This document shows positions 51,150 through 58,660 of a DNA stretch of 64,000 nt, piece after piece (the stretch's first letter is position 1; every line of letters begins with the position of its first letter). A model generated the notes under the pieces. It was not told the DNA's origin. It saw only the letters and a list, made by a program, of their open reading frames with translations, and made no database searches. The position numbers and the translations under genes were made by a program. This stretch comes from Mariniphaga sp964559175 (GTDB lineage: Bacteria > Bacteroidota > Bacteroidia > Bacteroidales > Prolixibacteraceae): positions 1 through 64,000 of the forward strand of contig CAZLGT010000006.1 in NCBI GenBank assembly GCA_964559175.1. Direction: 5' to 3'.

Positions 51150-51932
51150 TTATTTGGAAATTACGTAATACGCCGCAGTGGTAAAAAAATTCCGCAACCA
51201 CGGCACAACAGAAACCAGTTTGCATTGCCTGCGGGGTTTCAGTCCAAACTTGGTTTCATAATTTGGGTTTATTAAAAAGAATGTCCGTTTGTCGATGGAG
51301 TAATTTTCTTTTTTCAGAATGCGTTCGAACCGGTCTATGGAAATGCCGGTATCTTTTATTTCCAGCAGCCCTTCAATTCTTTTCGGGTTCTTCTCAAAAA
51401 CAGAAAGGATGAATTTGTAAACGGGCCTCGGAAGCAAATGGAAATAAGGGAGTTTCGATAAAAACTTACTGTGACAGATTTGCTGATGGCCGCCAAAGGG
51501 GTTTTGCCAGGGTGGGAAAGCCAGAAAAAACTTACCTTCCGGTTTCAGGAATTTTTTCACAAACCCCATGAATACTTCCTGGTTGGGAATGTGCTCAATT
51601 ACGTCTCGCATCACTATCAGGTCGAAGGTCCTTCCCTTCAGGTTCACTTTGTATATGTCCTCGCAAATGAGTTCCAGGTTCGCTTTTTGGGGATGGTTCG
51701 CATAAAATTCCCTTGCCAGCTCAATGCGGCCGCACGAAATATCTATTCCCGTAACTTTGCACCCCAAATCGAGAAAGGGTTTCAAATTTCCGGCTTCGGC
51801 GCAACCAATTTCCAGCACCCGTGTCTGGGGGCCGGTTTTTATTACCTCCGACAAATAGGGAATGACATACTTTTGAGTAGTGCGCTCCTGTTCGGCAAAA
51901 TAGCGCTCCTTGTTTTTGTGACGTTCCTGCAT
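51150..51932 (-). CDS. Class I SAM-dependent methyltransferase
   Basis: 260 residues. SAM motif I VLEIGCAEAGNLKPFLDLG, motif II VTGIDIS, motif IV FDLIVMRDVIEHIPNQ, as in small-molecule and ubiquinone-type methyltransferases. The C-terminal extension (DRFERILKKENYSIDKRTFFLINPNYETKFGL) is common to a glycan- or lipid-related group, but the substrate is unknown. It lies 5 bases after the Crp/Fnr gene and is probably co-transcribed. Confidence 0.85.
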   Translation of the reverse strand: MQERHKNKERYFAEQERTTQKYVIPYLSEVIKTGPQTRVLEIGCAEAGNLKPFLDLGCKVTGIDISCGRIELAREFYANHPQKANLELICEDIYKVNLKGRTFDLIVMRDVIEHIPNQEVFMGFVKKFLKPEGKFFLAFPPWQNPFGGHQQICHSKFLSKLPYFHLLPRPVYKFILSVFEKNPKRIEGLLEIKDTGISIDRFERILKKENYSIDKRTFFLINPNYETKFGLKPRRQCKLVSVVPWLRNFFTTAAYYVISK

Positions 51933-51937
51933 GAATT

Positions 51938-52639
51938 TCAGATGTTGGCAACACGCTGCAGCCCCGGAATATCGACAAATTTAATTTTGCGCCCCTGCAA
52001 CTCTATCAGGTGATCCTGTTTGAATTCCGAAAGCAGCCGAATAACCGATTCGGTGGCCGTTCCCACCATGTTGGCCAACTCTTCGCGGGTGAGCGAAATC
52101 TGGAGCGTATTCTGGTTGTCCAGGTCAAAATTCTCTTTCAGAAGAAGCAGCACTTCTGCCAACCGTTCGCGCACGGTTTTCTGGGCAATGTCGGTAATAT
52201 AGTCATTGGCTTCGCGCAGTTCACGGCACACTATCTGCAGCATGTGGTGCGAAAACTGCCAGTTGTTTTTAATCAGAAAAAGCAACGTCTGGTAAGGAAC
52301 ATGGCACAAAACCGCTTCTTCAATCACTTTGGCCGTAGTACAGGCCAGCTCCTGGCTCAGCAACGAACGGTAGGCAATAATTTCACCGCGTTTGGCAAAC
52401 CGGATGATCTGCTCTTTTCCATCAATCCCGGTTTTAAAAATTTTTACAATTCCGCGGGTAACGCAGTAAAACCCCGTGAGCCGGCTTCCTTCGCGGTAAA
52501 TAACCGTACCTTTCTTGTATAGCGAACAGGTTTTCTCGTAATTTAGCTGGTTAAATTCTTCTTCGTCTAATTTTTTAAACAGTTGAAATCCACTTAAATC
52601 GGTTTCTTCTTCTGTAGGCCTTTTCATCACACTTCTCAT
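51938..52639 (-). CDS. Crp/Fnr family transcriptional regulator
   Basis: 233 residues. Cyclic-nucleotide-binding-type beta barrel (KGTVIYREGSRLTGFYCVTRGIVKIFKTG), dimerisation helix, and a C-terminal helix-turn-helix (LTREELANMVGTATESVIRLLSEF). No cysteine cluster of the Fnr Fe-S type at the N-terminus. It is divergent from the OsmC gene, with a 20-bp near-palindrome between them that may be its operator. ATGs at 52639 and 52627 are both possible. Confidence 0.92.
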   Translation of the reverse strand: MRSVMKRPTEEETDLSGFQLFKKLDEEEFNQLNYEKTCSLYKKGTVIYREGSRLTGFYCVTRGIVKIFKTGIDGKEQIIRFAKRGEIIAYRSLLSQELACTTAKVIEEAVLCHVPYQTLLFLIKNNWQFSHHMLQIVCRELREANDYITDIAQKTVRERLAEVLLLLKENFDLDNQNTLQISLTREELANMVGTATESVIRLLSEFKQDHLIELQGRKIKFVDIPGLQRVANI

Positions 52640-52719
52640 GTCCTAAGTTAATTTGGTTTAAACATAGCTGTACCTTCTCATACAACATGTAAATATACAA
52701 TTATAGCGAATATTTGGAA

Positions 52720-52739
52720 AACTATTTATATAGATAGTT
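52720..52739. promoter_or_regulatory. Near-palindrome, candidate operator
   Basis: AACTATTTATATAGATAGTT reads the same on the other strand except for one mismatched pair. It ends one base before the TATATTTG element of the OsmC gene, in the spacer where a regulator would act. Which protein binds is unknown; the divergent Crp/Fnr product is the nearest candidate, although the sequence is not a classical TTGA-N6-TCAA box. Confidence 0.45.
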
Positions 52740-52740
52740 G

Positions 52741-52748
52741 TATATTTG
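52741..52748 (+). promoter_or_regulatory. Putative -7 element of the OsmC gene
   Basis: TATATTTG fits TAnnTTTG, 39 bases before the ATG at 52788. Confidence 0.5.
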
Positions 52749-52787
52749 CAATGCGAACGATTTGAAAAACAAATTAAAAGATAGATT

Positions 52788-53204
52788 ATGAAGCATGTTG
52801 TGGATATGTCGTGGACCGACAAAATAGCATTTGAAGCCGATATGGACGGCCACAAGGTAGTGGTGGATGCCACCCCGGAATCGGGCGGAAGCGATTTGGG
52901 ACCACGCCCCAAGAAGTTGATGCTTACCGCTCTGGCCGGTTGCACCGGTATTGATGTAATTATGATTCTGAAAAAAATGAAAGTGGTACCCGAGGCATTC
53001 CATGTTATTGTGGAAGGAGAATTAACCGACGAACATCCCAAATTCTACCACAAAATTAAAGTGATTTACCAGTTTAAGGGGAAGGATTTACCCAAAGACA
53101 AACTCGAAAAAGCAGTTAACCTGTCGGAAGAAAAATATTGCGGTGTCAGTGCAGTTTATAAAAAAGCAATCGAAATGGAAAGTGAAATCAGGGTGATTGA
53201 GTAA
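52788..53204 (+). CDS. OsmC family peroxiredoxin-like protein
   Basis: 138 residues of the OsmC/Ohr fold. The two active cysteines are in LAGCTGIDV and EEKYCGVSAV, the usual spacing; PESGGSDLGPRPKKLMLTAL is the family signature. Likely reduces organic or fatty acid hydroperoxides. Divergent from a Crp/Fnr regulator, which suggests stress-dependent control, and followed by a strong terminator. Confidence 0.93.
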   Translation: MKHVVDMSWTDKIAFEADMDGHKVVVDATPESGGSDLGPRPKKLMLTALAGCTGIDVIMILKKMKVVPEAFHVIVEGELTDEHPKFYHKIKVIYQFKGKDLPKDKLEKAVNLSEEKYCGVSAVYKKAIEMESEIRVIE

Positions 53205-53225
53205 ATCAGTTTCATTTTTCAATAG

Positions 53226-53271
53226 AAAAACTGTTCAGAAAACAACCATTTTTTTTGAACAGTTTTTTTTT
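53226..53271 (+). terminator. Intrinsic terminator after the OsmC gene
   Basis: AAAACTGTTCA and TGAACAGTTTT form an 11-bp stem around an 18-base loop, followed by a T run. Confidence 0.75.
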
Positions 53272-53350
53272 GACAGTGAACAAACAGAACACTTATTTGT
53301 CTTTAATTTACGAGATTAAAGAACAAAAAAGAAATCAAAATTGAAAAAAG

Positions 53351-53941
53351 ATGAAAACAACATTAAAATTTTTAGGAACTACTGCATTGGTATTTGTATT
53401 TGCCATGCAGATATTCGCGGCTGATTATAAGCTCGATAAATCGAACAGCACAGTAAATTGGAACGGGAAAAAGGTTACAGGTGAACATTATGGTACCATC
53501 GATTTGAAAAGTGGCAATTTGGTAGTGCAAAATAATACAATAGAATCAGGTACTTTCACCATGGATATGACCACTATCGTGAGCGAAGATTTGACCAATG
53601 AATCGATGAATAAAAAGCTGGTTGGTCACCTGAAATCCGACGATTTTTTCTCGGTAGATAAATTTCCGGCCTCCACATTTGTGATTAAAGAAGTTAAGCA
53701 CAAATCCGGAAAAACACATGCAATTACAGGTGACTTAACCATCAAGGGAATTACCCATTCGTTAACTTTCGATACAGAAATAGTTATTGATGGTGATAAG
53801 TTGCGAGCCAAAGGAAAAATGGAGGTAGATCGTACATTGTATGACATTAAATTCAGGTCAGGCAGATTTTTTGCCGATTTGGGTGATAATTTGATTTACG
53901 ACACATTCACCCTCGATTTTGATGTGGTGGCTTCCAAATAA
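53351..53941 (+). CDS. YceI family periplasmic protein
   Basis: 196 residues with signal peptide (TALVFVFAMQIFAADYK). Lipocalin-like YceI fold: YKLDKSNSTVNWNGKKVTGEHYG, FTMDMTTI, FPASTFVIKEV, ITGDLTIKGITHSLTFDTE, and the end FRSGRFFADLGDNLIYDTFTLDFDV. Members bind polyisoprenoid-like lipids. Single gene with its own terminator downstream. Confidence 0.94.
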   Translation: MKTTLKFLGTTALVFVFAMQIFAADYKLDKSNSTVNWNGKKVTGEHYGTIDLKSGNLVVQNNTIESGTFTMDMTTIVSEDLTNESMNKKLVGHLKSDDFFSVDKFPASTFVIKEVKHKSGKTHAITGDLTIKGITHSLTFDTEIVIDGDKLRAKGKMEVDRTLYDIKFRSGRFFADLGDNLIYDTFTLDFDVVASK

Positions 53942-53995
53942 ACAGGAATTGCTATGCATCATTAGAAGCAAACAGGAACTTGAAAAACACCAAAG

Positions 53996-54019
53996 CCCCG
54001 GAGAAATCCGGGGTTTTTT
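53996..54019 (+). terminator. Intrinsic terminator after the YceI gene
   Basis: Perfect 7-bp stem CCCCGGA / TCCGGGG with GAAA loop, then TTTTTT. Confidence 0.92.
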
Positions 54020-54126
54020 CATTTCTGTGCAAGGGATTTTTGTATTAAATTAAAAAATCAATAACCCGCCGGATTATTTTTCGTAGTAATTTGTATTATT
54101 AGCTAATTAAAACAATTATTGCAAAT

Positions 54127-55491
54127 ATGATGAAATCAGTAAATCCTGTTACAGGAGAAACGATTCAGACGTACGAAACTCATTCAGAAAAAGGGGTTGA
54201 GAAAATTATCAATTCGGTTGACAAGCGCTGGCAAACCTGGCGAAAAACAACCTTTTTGCAGCGCAGTGAGTTGCTGCAAAACCTGGCCAGTTTGCTCAAA
54301 AGCAACAAAGAGGAGCTGGCCCGGCTGATGGCTCACGAAATGGGTAAGGTTTTGCGCGAGGGAATTGCAGAAATCGAAAAATGTGCCTGGGTTTGCGATT
54401 ATTACGCTGGCAATGCCGAGAGCTTTCTGGAAAACGAAGCCATCGACACTGATTTTTCCAAATCGTTTGTGAGCTACCAGCCGTTGGGCACGGTACTGGC
54501 TGTTATGCCCTGGAATTTTCCCCTTTGGCAGGTTTTCCGGTTTGCAGCGCCAACGGTAATGGCCGGCAACACTGCTGTTTTAAAACACGCCAGCAATGTT
54601 CCGGGGTGTGCGCTTGCCATTGAAGATCTGTTCCGCGAGGCCGGATTTCCCGAGAATGTTTTTCGCACTCTGCTCATCGGCAGCAAACAGGTGGAAGCTG
54701 TGATAAAGCACCCGGCCGTAAAAGCCGTAACCCTCACCGGCAGCACTTCTGCCGGAAAAAAGGTGGCTTCGGTTGCGGGCAGTGTTCTCAAAAAATGTGT
54801 ACTCGAATTGGGAGGCAGCGATCCTTACCTCATTCTGGAAGATGCTGATTTGAAATCAGCCGCCAAAACCTGCACGGCAGGCAGGCTGGTTAACGCCGGA
54901 CAAAGCTGCATTGGCGCCAAGCGGTTTATTGTGGTGGAAAATGTGTATTACGAGTTTTTGGAATACTTTACCTACGAAATGAATAATGCGACTTTTGGCG
55001 ATCCCTGTGACCCGGATATTACAATGGGGCCGCTTGCCAGTGCCGGTTTGCGCGATGAACTGCACGAACAGGTTGCCGCTTCTGTGAAAAAAGGCGCCGA
55101 GGTGGTTATTGGCGGCGACAAACCCGATCGGAAAGGGGCATACTATCCTCCTACCGTTCTGGAAAATGTAAAACCCGGAATGCCGGCCTACGACGAAGAA
55201 TTGTTTGGTCCGGTTGCCTCTGTTATTAAAGTGAAAGACGAAAAAGAAGCCATTCATGTGGCCAACGATACTGAGTTTGGCCTTGGCGCAGCAGTGTTTT
55301 CAGGAAATTTGAAAAAAGCCGAAAAAATTGCCGAAACACAATTGCAGGCGGGCTGCTGTTTTGTCAACGATTTTGTAAAATCCGACCCGCGCCTGCCGTT
55401 TGGCGGAATTAAAGAAAGCGGTTTTGGCCGCGAACTCTCTTCGCACGGCATCAAGGAATTCATGAATATTAAAACCGTTGTGGTGAAATAA
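54127..55491 (+). CDS. NAD(P)-dependent succinate-semialdehyde-type aldehyde dehydrogenase
   Basis: 454 residues, class 3-like ALDH fold. Cofactor site PWNFPLWQVFRFAAP and TGSTSAGKKVASVAG, general-base Glu in LELGGSDP, catalytic Cys in NAGQSCIGAKRF, and the C-terminal LPFGGIKESGFGRELS. This is the short succinate-semialdehyde dehydrogenase type (YneI/GabD-like). The exact aldehyde is not proven. Stands alone, between a terminator and a palindrome. Confidence 0.92.
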   Translation: MMKSVNPVTGETIQTYETHSEKGVEKIINSVDKRWQTWRKTTFLQRSELLQNLASLLKSNKEELARLMAHEMGKVLREGIAEIEKCAWVCDYYAGNAESFLENEAIDTDFSKSFVSYQPLGTVLAVMPWNFPLWQVFRFAAPTVMAGNTAVLKHASNVPGCALAIEDLFREAGFPENVFRTLLIGSKQVEAVIKHPAVKAVTLTGSTSAGKKVASVAGSVLKKCVLELGGSDPYLILEDADLKSAAKTCTAGRLVNAGQSCIGAKRFIVVENVYYEFLEYFTYEMNNATFGDPCDPDITMGPLASAGLRDELHEQVAASVKKGAEVVIGGDKPDRKGAYYPPTVLENVKPGMPAYDEELFGPVASVIKVKDEKEAIHVANDTEFGLGAAVFSGNLKKAEKIAETQLQAGCCFVNDFVKSDPRLPFGGIKESGFGRELSSHGIKEFMNIKTVVVK

Positions 55492-55516
55492 CCGGGTGGT
55501 GCGGTTTGGGTGGCGC

Positions 55517-55536
55517 ATCCCGATGGCTATCGGGAT
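55517..55536. repeat. Palindromic element related to the tRNA-Leu repeat insert
   Basis: ATCCCGATGGCTATCGGGAT is a near-perfect palindrome (one mismatched pair). The same word family, CCCGATA..TATCGGG, fills the two repeat units at 22021-22149, so it is a dispersed element. It lies 26 bases after the dehydrogenase stop and may also serve as terminator. Confidence 0.7.
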
Positions 55537-55647
55537 CAACCGCGCATTTTATCCTTCCCGCTGGGCGATCATTTCGTGGCGAATCGCATATTTGACATTT
55601 TTTTTTTAGTTTTACCCCAATTTCAAATCAATCAATTTTTACCTGAT

Positions 55648-58092
55648 ATGAGAAAACTGTTTTATATCCTCCTTCTTTTCCCGGTTATTCTGTTTCTGAA
55701 TGCCTGCAACCAAAAGGATACACCTATTGATCGCGAAACAAATTTCAATTCCGGCTGGAAATTTATCCGGGCCGATATTTCCGGAGCCGAAATTCCCGAA
55801 TTTGATGATTCAGCCTGGCGAACCCTTGTTTTGCCGCACGATTACAGCATTGAAGATTTGCCTGAAAAGGAAGGTGTAAAACAAATCGGACCTTTCTCGG
55901 AAGAAAGCGCAGGCGGCATTTCCACCGGTCATGTGGTGGGTGGAACAGCCTGGTACCGAAAGCATTTCACATTGGATAAAGCCGATGAAGGGAAGATTGT
56001 CAAAATTTTGTTCGATGGCGTTTACATGAATACCGATGTGTGGCTGAACGGGCACCATTTGGGAAATCATCCGTATGGCTACACTGCCTTTTCGTTCGAT
56101 TTAACCGAACATTTGCGCCCTGCCGGAGAGGAAAACGTACTGGCGGTTCAGGTGAAAAACGAAGGCCAGAACTCCCGTTGGTACAGCGGTTCGGGCATTT
56201 ACCGCAATGTAACGCTTTTAAAAACCAACCCGGTGCATGTGGGTTTGTGGGGTGTTTTTATACGCACAAAATCCGTTTCGCCGGAAATGGCGACTGTTGC
56301 AGTGGATGTTGACCTGGTGAATGAATCAGCAGAAGATAAAAGGGTAACACTGAAAATGGAATTTCGCGATTCGGACGGAAAATACGTCACTCATTTTGAA
56401 GATGAAAAAGAGCTGGCTGCCGGACAGAAAACGACATTTGAACAGGAATTCGGGCTGCCGGACTACCGGTTGTGGTCGCTGGATAATCCGGAATTATACA
56501 CACTTGTTGTTCAACTGGTTGATGGAAAAAAAGTCACCGATGAAGTGACGGAAATCTTTGGAATCCGCACCATCGGATTTTCGGCTGAAAAAGGATTTTT
56601 GCTGAATGGCGAAAATGTGTTGCTGAAAGGCGGTTGTCTTCATCATGACAACGGTCCGCTGGGTTCGGCTGCATTCGATGCTGCTGAATACCGCCGGGTG
56701 AAAATCATGAAGGAAAACGGTTTCAATGCCATTCGCTCGGCACACAATCCACCTTCAAAAGCATTTCTCCATGCCTGCGACCAACTGGGAGTTCTGGTTA
56801 TGGACGAGGCATTCGACATGTGGCAGATTCCCAAAAAACCGCAGGATTACCATTTGTATTTCGATGAGTGGTGGGAAAAAGATTTGGAGTCGATGGTGTT
56901 GCGGTCCCGGAATCACCCGTCGGTGATTATTTGGAGTGTGGGCAACGAAATAAAGGAACGCGCCGATTCTTCGGGGCTCGAAATTTTCAAAAATTTAAGG
57001 GAAAAAGTACTGGAATTGGATGATACCCGGCCTGTAACCCAGGCTATCTGCGGCTTCTGGGAAACTCCGGGCAGACCGTGGGAAGATTCGGAACCTGCAT
57101 TTGCCCAAATGGATGTGCATGGCTATAATTACCAGTGGCAGCAATACGAATCCGACCACGAAAAATTCCCGGAACGAATCATCATCGGTACCGAGTCGTT
57201 TCCTATGGAAGCTTTCGAAAACTGGCAGATGGTGGAAAAACACCCGTTTGTTATCGGCGATTTTGTGTGGACTGGCATGGACTATTTTGGTGAATCGGGC
57301 ATTGGCAGCAGCAAACTCGATGATGAAGATATTCCCTTTCTTCCGCCCTGGCCCTGGTTCAATGGCCATTGTGGCGACATCAGCGTACTGGGCTACAAAA
57401 AGCCGCAGATGTATTTTCGCGATGTGGTTTGGCGCAACAGCGAGCTCGAAATGCTGGTTCACGCGCCCATTCCCCGGGGCCGGAAAGAAATTATAAGTAA
57501 CTGGGGCTGGCCCAACGAAATGAAAAGCTGGAGCTGGCAAGGCCACGAAAGCACTCCGCTGCAGGTTTCCGTTTACACCCGCTGCGACGAGGTAAGACTT
57601 GAACTGAACGGCGAGGTAATCGGCACAAAACCGGTTTCGGAAGAAACAAAACTAACTGCCTGGTTCGATGTGCCCTACCAGCCCGGCGAATTGGTTGCAG
57701 TGGGCTTGAAAAACGGAGACGAGGTGGCACGGCAGTTGCTGAAAACGGCCGGCAAACCGGCCCGGCTGAAAATCACTCCCGAGCGGGGGCAGGTAACGGC
57801 ATCTTTCAACGACCTGGCGTATTTCAACATAGAAGTTCTTGATGAAAACGGCTTGCTGATTCCTCATGCCGAAATCCCTGTGGAGTTTACTATCGAAGGA
57901 ACCGGAACCCTGCAGGCAGTGGGCAACGGCAATCCAACCGGAATGAAAAGTTTTCAGCAGCCTCATGTTTTAACCTACCGGGGAAAATGCCAGGTGATTG
58001 TGCGTTCATCCGAAACTCCCGGCGAAATTTCGGTTGCCGCCCGTTCGGAGGGACTGGAAAGCGGAACTGCAAAAGTGGATGTTTATAATTGA
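55648..58092 (+). CDS. Glycoside hydrolase family 2 (beta-galactosidase-like) lipoprotein
   Basis: 814 residues from the ATG at 55648, which gives lipoprotein leader MRKLFYILLLFPVILFLNACNQ. The frame is open 46 codons upstream, but that part is the intergenic palindrome and low-complexity sequence. Domains: sugar-binding (LPHDYSIEDLPEK, GGTAWYRKHFTL), Ig-like, TIM barrel (FLLNGENVLLKGGCLHHDNG) with acid/base Glu in SVGNEIKER and nucleophile Glu in IIIGTESFPMEAF, then DUF4982-like and a C-terminal Ig-like domain (RLKITPERGQVTASFNDLAYF). This is the common Bacteroidota exo-beta-galactosidase-type layout; specificity unproven. Confidence 0.93.
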   Translation: MRKLFYILLLFPVILFLNACNQKDTPIDRETNFNSGWKFIRADISGAEIPEFDDSAWRTLVLPHDYSIEDLPEKEGVKQIGPFSEESAGGISTGHVVGGTAWYRKHFTLDKADEGKIVKILFDGVYMNTDVWLNGHHLGNHPYGYTAFSFDLTEHLRPAGEENVLAVQVKNEGQNSRWYSGSGIYRNVTLLKTNPVHVGLWGVFIRTKSVSPEMATVAVDVDLVNESAEDKRVTLKMEFRDSDGKYVTHFEDEKELAAGQKTTFEQEFGLPDYRLWSLDNPELYTLVVQLVDGKKVTDEVTEIFGIRTIGFSAEKGFLLNGENVLLKGGCLHHDNGPLGSAAFDAAEYRRVKIMKENGFNAIRSAHNPPSKAFLHACDQLGVLVMDEAFDMWQIPKKPQDYHLYFDEWWEKDLESMVLRSRNHPSVIIWSVGNEIKERADSSGLEIFKNLREKVLELDDTRPVTQAICGFWETPGRPWEDSEPAFAQMDVHGYNYQWQQYESDHEKFPERIIIGTESFPMEAFENWQMVEKHPFVIGDFVWTGMDYFGESGIGSSKLDDEDIPFLPPWPWFNGHCGDISVLGYKKPQMYFRDVVWRNSELEMLVHAPIPRGRKEIISNWGWPNEMKSWSWQGHESTPLQVSVYTRCDEVRLELNGEVIGTKPVSEETKLTAWFDVPYQPGELVAVGLKNGDEVARQLLKTAGKPARLKITPERGQVTASFNDLAYFNIEVLDENGLLIPHAEIPVEFTIEGTGTLQAVGNGNPTGMKSFQQPHVLTYRGKCQVIVRSSETPGEISVAARSEGLESGTAKVDVYN

Positions 58093-58270
58093 GCTGGTGA
58101 CTTTGGTTCTTTGGGGTGAGCTGGTGACTTTCCGTCACCTGCTCACTAATACTCTGGTTCACCTGCTGATTTGAGCTCAGCTGGTGAATTATTGCTTTGA
58201 GAAATCACTATTGAGCAGGTGGACTTGTAGCCACCAGCTCAACTTCCTTCGGTTCACCTGCTGTCCACCG
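58091..58270. repeat. Cluster of short imperfect repeats in both orientations
   Basis: Eight copies of a 9-11 base word (GAGCTGGTGACTT, its variants GAGCAGGTGGA and CAGCTGGTGA, and complements TCACCTGCT and CCACCAGCTC) lie within 180 bases: 58091, 58118, 58135, 58159, 58178, 58213, 58231 and 58254. Several pair as hairpins, for example 58213-58222 with 58231-58240. A related hairpin, GTCTGCCGGCTGGCGGAC, is at 58573-58590. It starts just inside the GH2 stop codon. Confidence 0.65.
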
Positions 58271-58304
58271 GCTGGCAGATAAGTTGTTGAATAACCCCGG
58301 TAAT

Positions 58305-58478
58305 CTATTTTTTCTTTACAATCAGGTAAACAATTGCAGTTATAATACTGAACAATACAGCAAAAATGGTCCATAAAACTTTTGAGCCGGTACTTAAACC
58401 TTTATTTACAGTCCAAACATGATAAATTACCCAAACGGCGCAGACAAATGCAATAATCCCACCAATAGTTGCTCCCAT
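58305..58478 (-). CDS. Small PLDc_N-like membrane protein
   Basis: 57-residue product starting MGATIGGIIAFVCAVWVIYHVW and ending IVYLIVKKK. Two membrane helices (residues 3-20 and about 35-53) flank a short polar hinge (TVNKGLSTGSKVLW), and the end is basic. The pattern resembles the small PLDc_N (phospholipase D nuclease N-terminal) membrane proteins of Bacteroidota, whose function is unknown. It fills most of an otherwise gene-free gap. Evidence is the composition and topology only. Confidence 0.65.
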   Translation of the reverse strand: MGATIGGIIAFVCAVWVIYHVWTVNKGLSTGSKVLWTIFAVLFSIITAIVYLIVKKK

Positions 58479-58624
58479 AACATTTTGATATTAAAGATGA
58501 ATGCTTAAAGTTAAATCTATTTTGTTGAAAACAAAAGCGATCCTTTGGATTTCTAATTCTATTGGGCAGGTGGTCTGCCGGCTGGCGGACACCAACTCAA
58601 ATGGTGCGTTTGGAATTAAAAATT

Positions 58625-58632
58625 TATCTTTG
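58625..58632 (+). promoter_or_regulatory. Putative -7 element of the amidohydrolase gene
   Basis: TATCTTTG fits TAnnTTTG, 28 bases before the ATG at 58661. It lies inside a longer open frame that begins at 58562, which supports the later start. Confidence 0.5.
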
Positions 58633-58660
58633 CATTTGTTTCAAACTTAAACGGCTTAAA

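Noticed and set aside
58189..58374. 61-codon minus-strand frame
   Set aside because: It covers the repeat patch in a frame with Cys/Tyr-rich, non-protein-like composition, and overlaps the better small membrane protein frame.
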